DNA of 64,000 bases from Anaerolineales bacterium (GCA_020060465.1 JAGVAD010000030.1:16907-80906), one strand, 5' to 3'; counted from the first letter of the stretch, positions 51,562 to 59,977 are shown. Program-made: numbers and translations. Notes: a model not told the origin generated them from the letters alone.

Positions 51562-51866
51562 TCCTCGCCTCCTGAATCAATGATCGTATTGCTTTGTAAG
51601 CCCAGATTCACCGTTCGGCCCGGGCTGGGCGCGCCGGGCGCCTCGATGCGGTTGACCACGCCGCGCACCCCCGGCGTGCGCGCCACAATCGTCTCCACCA
51701 GCTTCCATAGCTCCAGCGAAGTCGCTTGCCCCGCCAGATGGGCGATGCCATTGGAAACACCCACTCGCAGTTCAAGCGAGGCAGTGCGCGCATCTTCACT
51801 GAGCGCCTGAAGTATGGCAGCGCGCAAACGTTCATCTGGAAGGGAATTCGAATCTTGTAAGGTCAT
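51558..51866 (-). CDS. BON-domain protein
   Basis: 102 aa with one BON domain: LRAAILQALSEDARTASLEL, RVGVSNGIAHLAGQATSLEL, VETIVARTPGVRGVVNRIEA. BON domains bind phospholipid and occur in envelope-stress or ligand-binding proteins. No signal peptide is seen, so the domain is probably cytoplasmic or bound to its co-translated membrane partner. Confidence 0.82.
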   Translation of the reverse strand: MTLQDSNSLPDERLRAAILQALSEDARTASLELRVGVSNGIAHLAGQATSLELWKLVETIVARTPGVRGVVNRIEAPGAPSPGRTVNLGLQSNTIIDSGGEE

Positions 51867-51871
51867 CGCTT

Positions 51872-51919
51872 AAAAACCAGGACAGTCTGCCAATGAATAT
51901 ACAGACCGTCCTGGTTTTT
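51872..51919 (-). terminator. Terminator between the CRP-family gene and the BON gene
   Basis: AAAAACCAGGAC (51872-51883) pairs with GTCCTGGTTTTT (51908-51919), extended inward by GTCTG/CAGAC, with flanking A and T runs. It follows the stop codon of the CRP-family gene and would work in either direction. Confidence 0.75.
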
Positions 51920-51945
51920 GTATACGACTTATGTCGGATGAAACG

Positions 51946-52659
51946 TTACAAGTTGCCGCGCCGCGCCAGCCCTTCCCGGTCGAGCAAGATAATCTGGCGT
52001 CGCTCCACCTTGAGCAAGCCCTCTGCTTCAAGCGTTTTCAATGCTCGGCTAAGCACATCTCGCACCGTGCCCAGGCGGACGGCCATTTCATCGTATGTCG
52101 TCCAGGCGCGGCGAGGGATGATCAGCCGACCTTCGTGCAACTCGGCGTGCTGCAATAATGTGTTCGCCAACCGCGCCTCTACGCTCCTCAGAGAGAGATC
52201 TTCTACCAGACTAATGTAATGAAGCACCCGCTCCCCCAGCCGCTGGATTACCGCCATCGCTAATTCGGGGTAGCGCCGCACCAGATCCAGCAATGTCTGT
52301 GCAGGGATCGCCCATACATCCACCTCTTCCAACGTTGTGACCGTGCCTGGGTAGGGCATTCCGGTGAATACAGCAATGTCGCCAAAGATTTCCACCGGAC
52401 GTAGAAAGAGCATAGCCTGCTCGCGGCCATCGCTGGACATGCGCGTCGCCTTGACCCAGCCTTTTTCCAGGATATAGACCGCCTCGGCGGGCTCGCCTTC
52501 CAGGTAAATTACCTGACCGGCTTCGTAATGGCGCGGGCGCGCCGCTGCGGCGATCGCCTCCTGGGCTTCCGGCGGCAGGTCGTTGAAGCGGCGGATGCGA
52601 GAGAGCAGCGCCTTCAGGCGCACGCGTTGCCTGATTTCGTTGGACAGGCTGTCAGTCAT
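51946..52659 (-). CDS. CRP/FNR-family transcriptional regulator
   Basis: 237 aa. Sensor domain HYEAGQVIYLEGEPAEAVYILEKGWVKATR, with IFGDIAVFTGMPYPGTVTTLEEV, then the dimer helix and a C-terminal winged HTH (YDEMAVRLGTVRDVLSRALKTLEAEGLL). There is no N-terminal Cys cluster, so it is not FNR-like in oxygen sensing; a heme, NO or nucleotide signal is possible. Located between the membrane/heme cluster and the sulfur cluster. The ATG at 52659 is chosen by family length; the open frame upstream is not coding. Confidence 0.88.
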   Translation of the reverse strand: MTDSLSNEIRQRVRLKALLSRIRRFNDLPPEAQEAIAAAARPRHYEAGQVIYLEGEPAEAVYILEKGWVKATRMSSDGREQAMLFLRPVEIFGDIAVFTGMPYPGTVTTLEEVDVWAIPAQTLLDLVRRYPELAMAVIQRLGERVLHYISLVEDLSLRSVEARLANTLLQHAELHEGRLIIPRRAWTTYDEMAVRLGTVRDVLSRALKTLEAEGLLKVERRQIILLDREGLARRGNL

Positions 52660-52724
52660 GGGTGATTGCTCAGTCAGATTCCTACGCCCGATTTTACACC
52701 AAACCTGTAAGGACCCCCTCCTGA

Positions 52725-52759
52725 CCTCCCCCAAAATCCAAGAACGATTTTGGGGGAGG
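52725..52759. repeat. Hairpin flanking the DUF559 gene (left copy)
   Basis: CCTCCCCCAAAATC (52725-52738), loop CAAGAAC, GATTTTGGGGGAGG (52746-52759): a 14-bp stem. An identical 35-base element occurs at 53392-53426. Confidence 0.75.
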
Positions 52760-52805
52760 AAAGGGACTGACAACGATCGAAATAACCTCTGTCATCCGCG
52801 CTCTT

Positions 52806-52988
52806 CGAATGAGAAGCGCCGAGATATATGACCCCTCCCCATTCGTGTTTTTCGAATGAGAAGCGCCGAGATATATGACCCCTCCCCATTCGTGTTTTCC
52901 GAATGAGAAGCGCCGAGATATATGACCCCTCCCCCATTCGTGTTTTTCGAATGAGAAGCGCCGAGATATATGACCCCTCCCCCATTCG
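52806..52988. repeat. Tandem array, four units of 47-48 bp
   Basis: Units start at 52806, 52853, 52900 and 52948, each beginning CGAATGAGAAGCGCCGAGAT and ending in CCCATTCGTGTTTTT or a close variant. Junctions contain the pair ATTCG...CGAAT, so each junction can fold as a small hairpin. The last unit merges into the hairpin at 52974-53010. No spacers vary, so this is not a CRISPR array. Open frames in it are repeat artefacts. Confidence 0.8.
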
Positions 52989-53010
52989 AAAAACACGAAT
53001 GGGGGAGGGG
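52974..53010 (-). terminator. GC-rich hairpin at the 3' end of the DUF559 gene
   Basis: CCCCTCCCCCATTCG (52974-52988), loop AAAAACA, CGAATGGGGGAGGGG (52996-53010): a perfect 15-bp stem, 12 bases beyond the gene's stop. Its left arm is the end of the fourth tandem unit. No T-run follows. Confidence 0.55.
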
Positions 53011-53022
53011 GTCCTCACCGTT

Positions 53023-53376
53023 TTATTTTTCTCTCAACGCCAGATCTATAACTCGTAAGACTCCTTCTATATCATTGATTACTTCGTGATTCCAGAAGCG
53101 CAAAACGCGATAACCCTTGGCCTCAAGAAACGCCGTTCGTTCCGCGTCGTATTCTTGCTGGGCAAGATGTTGACCGCCATCCAGTTCAATGATTAACTTC
53201 CGGCGCGGAGCGCAAAAATCAACCACGTAATTGCCGATAGCGTGTTGATTGCGAAAATGCACGCCGGTCAAGCGGTGCGCTCTCAGGCGTGTCCACAGTT
53301 TAGCTTCCGCGGGCGTCATGTTTCGGTGCAGTTGTTTAGAACGGGCGAAGATTTTTGGAGTAGTGCGTTTATGCAT
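53023..53376 (-). CDS. DUF559 family small endonuclease-like protein
   Basis: 117 aa, related to Vsr-like PD-(D/E)xK nucleases. Marks: RSKQLHRNMTPAEAKLWTRL, then NYVVDFCAPRRKLIIELDGGQH with probable catalytic Asp53, Glu64, Asp66 and His70, and GYRVLRFWNHEVIND. Family members are common beside repeats and in mobile DNA; no activity is established for most. The right arm of the upstream hairpin, GGGGGAGG, together with AAGGTGGGG, forms the only ribosome site, so translation may depend on that element. The gene is enclosed by identical hairpins. Confidence 0.85.
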   Translation of the reverse strand: MHKRTTPKIFARSKQLHRNMTPAEAKLWTRLRAHRLTGVHFRNQHAIGNYVVDFCAPRRKLIIELDGGQHLAQQEYDAERTAFLEAKGYRVLRFWNHEVINDIEGVLRVIDLALREK

Positions 53377-53391
53377 TAGGCCCCCACCTTT

Positions 53392-53426
53392 CCTCCCCCA
53401 AAATCCAAGAACGATTTTGGGGGAGG
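53392..53426. repeat. Hairpin flanking the DUF559 gene (right copy)
   Basis: Identical in all 35 bases to 52725-52759 (stem CCTCCCCCAAAATC / GATTTTGGGGGAGG, loop CAAGAAC). It lies 16 bases upstream of the DUF559 start codon. Confidence 0.75.
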
Positions 53427-53511
53427 AATTATAGCTATCAGATAAATGTATTTGACTTCATCGCCGCCTCAATCAGCCTCCCCCCATTGTACTATTCGAA
53501 TGGAGATGGGC

Positions 53512-54744
53512 TTAACCGCAGCCGCCGCCGCTTTTATCACGCTTCAGTTGCAATTGAATCTTAGGGGTGTACTCCAGTTTCCAGTGATGCGGATCAGGGA
53601 AAGCAGCTTCATAGCGCGAGCCCAGCGCAGCAGGGAATATATAGCCGAGCTGGTCTTGCCCGGGCGGGGCAGGGGTGGGGGTGATGTCGCTTTCGTCTGC
53701 GGCAAAGACGCGCAGCCAGTTGTTGATTCCACCCTCCAGGATATACACGTTCGGCACGCTCTCAGCCACCAGGACGCGCCAGGCTTCCGTAGCCGCAGCC
53801 TCGTCATTGCTCATCAACACATAGACTACATTGGGGGCGTATTGCGCCTGCGCCTGTTTAGCGAAGGTAGTAAGTTGGTGAAACTCAATGCGCCGCGCGC
53901 CCTGAATGTGAAACAGGTTATAGTCGCTTTCAGAGCGCACGTCCAACATCACCACCCGTAGCCGATCATCAGCCAGGCTGGCTAACAGTTCTCCCGGCTC
54001 AATCTGCACCTTGCGTTCAGCCAGCAGGGTTTCCTTCTCCGGGGCGATGCGCGCCCACTTCTCAGTCACGTCTGGCGTTCCCATAAACAACACCGCCAGC
54101 GCACCGACGAACAGCATCGCCGCGCCCGCCACACGCAGCCGAGGTTCTTTCTTCAGGTCGCGCTTGCCAAAGATTCTCTCCAGTTGCTCCGAACCCCAGA
54201 ACATGAACAGCGCCATCAAGACGACCAACACGACCACCGCCCCATTAGACAAATGGAATAAGTCCATCAGGGTGACGCGGCCATAGTAGCTGCTGTTCCA
54301 CCAGTCCTCGTAGAACACCACCGTCTCGCCGAACAGGAAGATGCCGGTTAATCCCCCCAGCACGAAGAAAAGACCGTCCAGTTTGAAAGTAGCCATGGAG
54401 ACCAGCGATGTGCCCGGACAGAAACCGCCGATGATAAAGCCAACTCCCATAATCAGCCCACCGACAATACCCGGCCATAAATAAGTGGGGTTGACCCAGA
54501 TCTGGTTGTAATCCAGCAGCCCCAGACCTACAGCGGCGAAGATCAGCACCATGGCAACCACGATGGCAGTGAACATGACCTTGAGCACGGTCATTTCTTT
54601 GAAGTAAAACTGCGCCGCCAGTTTCTTGGAGTTGCCAAAGCCGGAAATTTCCAGCACATAGCCGAAGGCAAAACCTAACAAGCCGAAAACCACGTACATC
54701 AAAGGTTTGCCAAGCAGCGTTTCAAGAGGCAGAGGAAACGGCAT
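53512..54744 (-). CDS. YeeE/YedE (TsuA-like) transporter fused to a rhodanese-like domain
   Basis: 410 aa. The N-terminal 225 residues are a half YeeE/YedE sulfur-compound transporter with several membrane helices and the pore Cys motif GGFCPGTS (Cys109). Residues 245-350 form a rhodanese domain (VVMLDVRSESDYNLFHIQGA, VYILEGGINNWLRVF), but the active-site loop reads YVLMSNDEAA without the catalytic Cys. A Cys near the very end (GGGCG) is the only other candidate. GGGAGG precedes the ATG. Pairs with the next gene for thiosulfate or related uptake. Confidence 0.82.
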   Translation of the reverse strand: MPFPLPLETLLGKPLMYVVFGLLGFAFGYVLEISGFGNSKKLAAQFYFKEMTVLKVMFTAIVVAMVLIFAAVGLGLLDYNQIWVNPTYLWPGIVGGLIMGVGFIIGGFCPGTSLVSMATFKLDGLFFVLGGLTGIFLFGETVVFYEDWWNSSYYGRVTLMDLFHLSNGAVVVLVVLMALFMFWGSEQLERIFGKRDLKKEPRLRVAGAAMLFVGALAVLFMGTPDVTEKWARIAPEKETLLAERKVQIEPGELLASLADDRLRVVMLDVRSESDYNLFHIQGARRIEFHQLTTFAKQAQAQYAPNVVYVLMSNDEAAATEAWRVLVAESVPNVYILEGGINNWLRVFAADESDITPTPAPPGQDQLGYIFPAALGSRYEAAFPDPHHWKLEYTPKIQLQLKRDKSGGGCG

Positions 54745-54754
54745 CATGACCTCC

Positions 54755-55327
54755 CTAGTTCCATAATTTGCGAACGAAATAAGCCAGCGCGTAGGCGCCA
54801 GCGAAGACAGCGAACATGAACGCCCACGAACCGGCTGAGAGCGTCGCCCCGCCGGAGAGCGCCTGGCCAGAGGTGCAACCGCGCGCCATGCGCGCCCCAT
54901 AGCCCATAATCGCCCCGCCGGTGAAAGCCATGAACCAACGCGTGCGCGTCGAAATCTGTGGCCCCTTGTTGGTCTCCACTTTTAAGCGTCCGTTCAACCA
55001 GCCGGATACGAAACCGCCGACGATCGCGCCAAAGATCATCGGTACAATCCAATCATCCAGTGGGTTTTTGTCACCGCCGGCCATCTTGAGCAGATAGGCG
55101 TTGCGGTCCACATGCTCCGGGACGAACTGATCTTCCACGTAAACAACCACGCGGTTCAAGCCGCCGGAAGCGCCCAGGCCATTGCCGGTGAGGAAAAAAG
55201 CCAGGAACAGCACCACACCCAGCAGCGCCCCGCCCAGGTATGGGTGGACATAGGGCTTCTCCGGGCGCTGAAAAATGGCCTTCCAGTTAAAATTCTTCTT
55301 GGGTCTTGCGCTCACTGCGCTCGTCAT
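54755..55327 (-). CDS. YeeE/YedE family sulfur transporter half
   Basis: 190 aa. Membrane helices with the second pore motif ARMARGCTSGQALSGGA (Cys151). In TsuA-type proteins both Cys motifs are in one chain; here the two halves are in separate genes, this one lying 10 bases before the other. The N-terminal 25 residues are basic and cytoplasmic. AGGAGGACG precedes the ATG. Likely passes thiosulfate or a persulfide-type sulfur. Confidence 0.82.
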   Translation of the reverse strand: MTSAVSARPKKNFNWKAIFQRPEKPYVHPYLGGALLGVVLFLAFFLTGNGLGASGGLNRVVVYVEDQFVPEHVDRNAYLLKMAGGDKNPLDDWIVPMIFGAIVGGFVSGWLNGRLKVETNKGPQISTRTRWFMAFTGGAIMGYGARMARGCTSGQALSGGATLSAGSWAFMFAVFAGAYALAYFVRKLWN

Positions 55328-55354
55328 ACCGTCCTCCTAAGAATGTAAAACAAC

Positions 55355-58087
55355 TCAGTCGGTGGGGGCAGGCTCTGGCTGCCTGCATCCCGTCTCCAGG
55401 TCTTCGTCGCCCCGGCCAGCGAGTTCCCCAGGTACACGCTCCTCTTGGGCTTTGGCAGCCGAAGCCTCCACTTCCTCCCAACCGATCATCATCGCCTTGA
55501 TACCCGCCAGCGGCTCGTGGCCGGTGGTGGTGAGATAGACATGCCCGACGATGAACGCAGCAAACGTCCAGGCGATCAGGCTGTGGAACGGCGCCAGGAA
55601 GGGCAGCCCGCCGAACAAATTGGCGATCTGCGGCCAGCGCTGCACTCCCCACATTAACGCGCCGGTGACGATTTGTAGCGGCAGCAGCACGTTCAAAATG
55701 CCAAAGTAGGTGGCCTGCTGCAAGGGGTTCATCTTCTTGCGCGGGTTCTTCTCAAAGGGGTGCGGTTCGTTGCGGAAGATACCTTTGAGATAATATTTCG
55801 CCTGCACAATTGCCTGATCGAAGAAGCCATACGGTCGTGGGATGAATTGCTGGATCTCGCCGCTGGCCAGGTGGTAGAACAGCGACAATGCAGCGTTGAT
55901 CACCAGGATCGCCGCGGCGACGTTGTGTACTGTGACCATGTGAGGGAAGCTAAGGAAGCCCAACACGTCCGGGCGGTGGATTACCAGACCGGTGAACAGC
56001 AAAATCACGATAGTGAAGGTTTGCAGCCAATGCCAGAAACGTTCATACACCTGATACATATAGACGCGTTGCAACTCCGGCGTGTGGCGCGGCTGTCGCA
56101 TGGCTTTGTAAAAGCGCAGGCTGCCATGCCCGGCTACGCCCAACAGCACCCCAACGAAGAACAAAGCGCCAAAGGCGTCAATCCAACCCACGCGGTTGTG
56201 GCCGAAAACATACAGCCCCACGTCATTGGTATCCGGCTGATAATAGAGCGCCTCGCCTTGCATCCTCAAACGATCCTTGCTGACCGCCGTGTTGGCATCC
56301 TGAACGAAGGCCGGGATTGCCCCGCCCGGCAGGTAATCGCTCAGCTTGATGGGCGCGGCCAGCAAAGAGTTATTGCTGTGACAGGTCTGGCAATCGCGCA
56401 ACGCCCACTCGCCGCGAGTCACATCGTGATTGATGCTATAAGGTTGCACCTCGCCCTGAATGCGTGGGTTCCTCAACCCTAACGCAGCCAACCGATTGGC
56501 GATGACAAGCTGCTTTTCTGGTTTATCTAAGCGCAATTCACTCTGGCTGAGCTGACCATCGCCGTCAGCGTCCAGCGCTTGCAGCACCTCTGGAGCGTAT
56601 CCGCCGTCGGCAGAACCGTCTTTGAAGAACGCGGCGCGCAGGTCGGCTTCGCGCACCGGGCGGACGCCAGCTACGTCGTCGTACACCCAATACCAGACAG
56701 CGATCAGGTTATATGGAGCGAGCAACTTGCCGCCGTCTATGTTGGCGCGTTGCAATAAAACGGGCTGAAAACCGGTCACCAGATCGCTAAGTGTACCGCT
56801 CTCCCCCTCCACGCCGCGGCAGGCGCTCAGCGGCTGACCGTCGGCTTGCAACACAGTCCAATCATAGGATTGCACCGCAGGCGCATAAAGCCGCGGGATA
56901 TGGCAGGTTTCGCAGGCCACTTCCTGCATGTGTCGCTCAGTGTAGGGCAGCCAGTCTGTATGTGTATCGGCGTTATGGCAGGATTCGCAGCGCCGCATTG
57001 CGCCCTTCAACTCTGGAGCGACAGTGAACTGAGCGCTCTGGCCGCGCGCCAGGTTGTGATCCGGTTTTTGCAAATATTCACCGATCTCCAGGCGGCGCGG
57101 GTCGTACTCCAGATGGCCGGGGCGGCTCTCAGCGCTGGGTTGATCATGCGCCGGGTTGTTCAACGAGTAGTGACAATCGGTGCATTGCAAGCCGCGCTCG
57201 GCGTGGATGTCCCAGGAACGGTTCAGATCGGCTTTGTTCGCCAGGTTCATGCCGGAGAGCGAAATCTTCTGCCCAGCGATGACCTGTCCGGTGGTAGCCG
57301 TCTGCCAGTACTCCGTCGAACAGCCGGTCAAGGTCAGAGGCTGTTGGGGATCGGTATGCACCAGGCCATGACACTGGGCGCAGTTTTCATTGGTTGGGTC
57401 CTGGATGGAAACATAACGGGCGAGGATCTCCCCATTTTCATCGAACGCAGACGAGTTCCAGCGATAACCGCCGCTGCTGGTGCGCCAGACCACGCCGCTG
57501 CCCAGCAACGTCGCCGTGGCAGCCCACTGCCCTTCTCCGTTTTGAATGGCGGCGACGCGGGCTTCGTTATTCGGCTGCTCCAGGTGGCACAGAAAGCAGT
57601 TCATCTCCACACCGCTGGCTTCCGCCGGGCCGCCGCCGGAGATGCGCCGGGCAAAAAACGCCGTCCATCCCTGCTCATCCAGGTCAGGGCGACGATCGCC
57701 CGAGGGAGAGAGATAACGATAGCTTAACGGATCCCACTTCCCATACAGACCGGCGCTGGTATCCCACGGGCGACCGCTAGGCGCTGTTCCGGGAGTGTAG
57801 GTCTGACTGGAACCCAGGTCAGTATGGAAGCTATGGCTGGCGATGAACTGCGTGTCGTGACACTGACCGCAGGTTTGTATGGTAGAGAGGGGCTTGCCGC
57901 TCTCCTGTACCGGGTTGCCGTCAGCGTCCAGCAATTTGAAGGTTGGGTGCAGCGGCGAGACCTGCGTAGCAGGCTGCGCCGGCGCTCCCGCCAGCGCTCG
58001 ACCGACGACAAAACCAATCGCCGAAAGAATGAGGAGGAATACCAGGAGAGAGGCGGCGAGTTTGATCGAAGATTTTGCGTGCATCAT
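55355..58087 (-). CDS. Heptaheme cytochrome c fused to a b-type cytochrome membrane domain
   Basis: 910 aa. An N-terminal anchor or signal, an extracytoplasmic region with seven CxxCH motifs (CGQCH, CFLCH, CAQCH, CTDCH, CESCH, CETCH, CQTCH), an EF-hand-like DADGDGQLSQSEL, then about five membrane helices at the C-terminus resembling hydrogenase/formate dehydrogenase-type cytochrome b (YERFWHWLQTFTIVILLFTGLVIH, HNVAAAILVINAALSLFYHL, FHSLIAWTFAAFIVGHVYL with paired His). This suggests a quinol-to-multiheme electron conduit. GGAGA precedes the ATG at 58087. It follows the octaheme gene by 14 bases and most likely is its membrane partner. Confidence 0.85.
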   Translation of the reverse strand: MMHAKSSIKLAASLLVFLLILSAIGFVVGRALAGAPAQPATQVSPLHPTFKLLDADGNPVQESGKPLSTIQTCGQCHDTQFIASHSFHTDLGSSQTYTPGTAPSGRPWDTSAGLYGKWDPLSYRYLSPSGDRRPDLDEQGWTAFFARRISGGGPAEASGVEMNCFLCHLEQPNNEARVAAIQNGEGQWAATATLLGSGVVWRTSSGGYRWNSSAFDENGEILARYVSIQDPTNENCAQCHGLVHTDPQQPLTLTGCSTEYWQTATTGQVIAGQKISLSGMNLANKADLNRSWDIHAERGLQCTDCHYSLNNPAHDQPSAESRPGHLEYDPRRLEIGEYLQKPDHNLARGQSAQFTVAPELKGAMRRCESCHNADTHTDWLPYTERHMQEVACETCHIPRLYAPAVQSYDWTVLQADGQPLSACRGVEGESGTLSDLVTGFQPVLLQRANIDGGKLLAPYNLIAVWYWVYDDVAGVRPVREADLRAAFFKDGSADGGYAPEVLQALDADGDGQLSQSELRLDKPEKQLVIANRLAALGLRNPRIQGEVQPYSINHDVTRGEWALRDCQTCHSNNSLLAAPIKLSDYLPGGAIPAFVQDANTAVSKDRLRMQGEALYYQPDTNDVGLYVFGHNRVGWIDAFGALFFVGVLLGVAGHGSLRFYKAMRQPRHTPELQRVYMYQVYERFWHWLQTFTIVILLFTGLVIHRPDVLGFLSFPHMVTVHNVAAAILVINAALSLFYHLASGEIQQFIPRPYGFFDQAIVQAKYYLKGIFRNEPHPFEKNPRKKMNPLQQATYFGILNVLLPLQIVTGALMWGVQRWPQIANLFGGLPFLAPFHSLIAWTFAAFIVGHVYLTTTGHEPLAGIKAMMIGWEEVEASAAKAQEERVPGELAGRGDEDLETGCRQPEPAPTD

Positions 58088-58101
58088 GTTGGGTCTCCTG
58101 C

Positions 58102-59559
58102 TTAGCGAGGTGCACCGGCGGGGCTTCCGAAGCGCCCGCCCCATTGCATGGGGTCGCCCGGATAACCCAGCGCTTGCCAGTCGAGGCGACCTTCGGCGCT
58201 ATGACAGGCATCGCACTGCAAGGCATTTTCTTTGGGCTGCACCATATGGGTGGAAGGCCAATACATCCAGGTTTCGGCGAAGCCGTATTGTCCACTATAT
58301 TTCAAACCGGTGATGGCTTCCGCCAGACGGAAAGCGTTATCCCAATCGAAGTTTGTCCAATAGCCGTTATCGCCAGCCGTAATCGGCGCCAGCAGATATT
58401 GGTTGACGACATCATAGGGCTGCTTGGCAATATGCAGCTTGAAGGGGAAGATCTTGGCATTGGGGTCGCGGATGTCGCCGGCGGGCAGATTGATGTAGGT
58501 GGGGCGAGTGGGGTCAATTGTATCGCCCAGGATGTAGCGGTACGCCAGATTGCCGTTAAACCACAAGTAGTTGGGCCTGACGTTTTTATCGTAGATAAAG
58601 GTGCCTTTGATCTTCAGGTAAGTGTAGTGATCTTCGGGGCGATCCTGCCCAGAGGTGGACCAGTCCCAATAAGTCTTGGTAGGGTCTTTGAGCGCCAGGG
58701 ATGGCACATGGCAGGTCTGGCAGGCGACGGAGGCAGTGTGGATATTGATGCGCTCGTCGTCGTGCGGCTGAGCGACATGGCAGTTGGTGCAGGCGACCTG
58801 CTCTTCTGGATTCACTTCCACGTTATCCGCGATGATGCGCCCCTGGATGACGTGATTCTGCGTGCGATGGCAGTCGGTGCAGAGGAAATTCTCGCGCCCC
58901 ATGTGCACGTCGAGGTTCTCGCTGGGGAAGTACAGGCTCTCGTCCAGATCGCCGTGTTTGACGCCATTGCCGCCGCCGCCGTCGAAGTGACATTTGCCGC
59001 AATTATCCCGCGTGGGGTTGCGCACCGATTGCGCCGCGGCAGCCAGATCAATGCCTTCCAGCGGTTCGCCGTAATCGCCTTTGGCGTAGGCGCTGGTATC
59101 TGCATGACAGGCCAGACAGTCCACATTGAGCGGGTTGCTGAAGTCATAGGCGGCGTTCTCCTGCCAACCATAGCCAACATGGCACGACATACATTTCTTC
59201 TGGTTGCCCTGCGAACTGATGCAGAAATTGTTGAGCTGATTCTTCTTACCGATGGTCACCGGCTCATCGCGCCAGGAGACGTTAAACGGGCGGCTTTCCC
59301 AGGTCCAATGGGTGGTTTGCATGATCTGAGAGGCGGCATCGGGATGACATTCCAGACAGGCGCGGGTGACCTCCTGTCCGCTGGCATAGGGACCCTTCAT
59401 CAGGTCAACGTGTTCGGTGTGAACTTTATGCGTCGGAATGAAAGCCTGCGGGTTATCTTTCGGCTTTTCCGCCCTCGGCCAAAAAATCCACACCGGCACC
59501 AGGATCACCGCCAAGGTGGCGGCCAGACCGGCGATCCAGACGCGAAAGTGTTTCTTCAT
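58102..59559 (-). CDS. Octaheme cytochrome c, tetrathionate reductase (OTR) family
   Basis: 485 aa. A signal anchor and eight heme motifs: CLECH, CMSCH, CLACH, CGKCH, CTDCH, CTNCH, CQTCH, CDACH. The segment NNFCISSQGNQKKCMSCHVGYGW is typical of octaheme tetrathionate reductases, which in vitro also reduce nitrite and hydroxylamine; the physiological substrate is uncertain. The gene is second in an ArsR-headed operon with the heptaheme/b protein and YeeE-type transporters, favouring a sulfur-oxyanion role. GAGGAGA precedes the ATG at 59559. Confidence 0.87.
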   Translation of the reverse strand: MKKHFRVWIAGLAATLAVILVPVWIFWPRAEKPKDNPQAFIPTHKVHTEHVDLMKGPYASGQEVTRACLECHPDAASQIMQTTHWTWESRPFNVSWRDEPVTIGKKNQLNNFCISSQGNQKKCMSCHVGYGWQENAAYDFSNPLNVDCLACHADTSAYAKGDYGEPLEGIDLAAAAQSVRNPTRDNCGKCHFDGGGGNGVKHGDLDESLYFPSENLDVHMGRENFLCTDCHRTQNHVIQGRIIADNVEVNPEEQVACTNCHVAQPHDDERINIHTASVACQTCHVPSLALKDPTKTYWDWSTSGQDRPEDHYTYLKIKGTFIYDKNVRPNYLWFNGNLAYRYILGDTIDPTRPTYINLPAGDIRDPNAKIFPFKLHIAKQPYDVVNQYLLAPITAGDNGYWTNFDWDNAFRLAEAITGLKYSGQYGFAETWMYWPSTHMVQPKENALQCDACHSAEGRLDWQALGYPGDPMQWGGRFGSPAGAPR

Positions 59560-59582
59560 AAATTCTCCTCGCTGCAATGGGA

Positions 59583-59939
59583 TTAGACGATAGCATCTTC
59601 CGAGACCAGGTTGGCGCGTTGCGCCAGGTTATCGCGCAACACCGCCCGCAGCAAATCCAGGGCGGTGATGACGCGCGCATCGTTGAGCGTATAAACAACG
59701 CTCTGCCCCTGGCGCTCGGCGCGCACCAGGCCGCGCTCGCGCAACACTTTCAGGTGGCGCGAGACGGTTGGCTGAGGCGTATTCAATCGGCTGGTCAATT
59801 CAGTCACCGTGTATGCGCTCTCCGAGAGCAGATATAAGATGAGGATGCGGGTGGGGTCGGCCAATGCTGAGCAGATGTCAGCGTGCAAAATGCTGACTTC
59901 CTGAGAGAGGGAGGGGAGATTTTCAGCAAAATTGGACAT
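59583..59939 (-). CDS. ArsR-family transcriptional regulator
   Basis: 118 aa winged-helix repressor: ICSALADPTRILILYLLSES, TVTELTSRLNTPQPTVSRHLKVLRERGLV, VVYTLNDARVITALDLL. It has one Cys (in ADICSALAD) and no CxC metal site, so a redox or persulfide signal or a single-Cys mode is possible. First gene of the sulfur cluster, 23 bases before the octaheme gene; probable autoregulation through the inverted repeat upstream. Confidence 0.87.
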   Translation of the reverse strand: MSNFAENLPSLSQEVSILHADICSALADPTRILILYLLSESAYTVTELTSRLNTPQPTVSRHLKVLRERGLVRAERQGQSVVYTLNDARVITALDLLRAVLRDNLAQRANLVSEDAIV

Positions 59940-59963
59940 GGTTTATGGAATTTGATATATGCG

Positions 59964-59977
59964 GATATTAGAATATC
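59964..59977. promoter_or_regulatory. Probable ArsR-type operator
   Basis: GATATT, two bases, AATATC: a perfect inverted repeat 25 bases upstream of the regulator start, of the AT-rich type bound by ArsR-family sulfur and metal sensors. Confidence 0.5.

Noticed and set aside
52806..53010. CRISPR array
   Set aside because: Units repeat in full without variable spacers, and no cas genes are present; it is a tandem repeat.
52674..53018. Repeat-containing minus-strand open frames over the tandem array
   Set aside because: They merely translate the 47-bp unit in rotating frames; no start signals.
58075..59586. 503-codon plus-strand open frame
   Set aside because: Antisense to the octaheme cytochrome gene with its eight CxxCH motifs.
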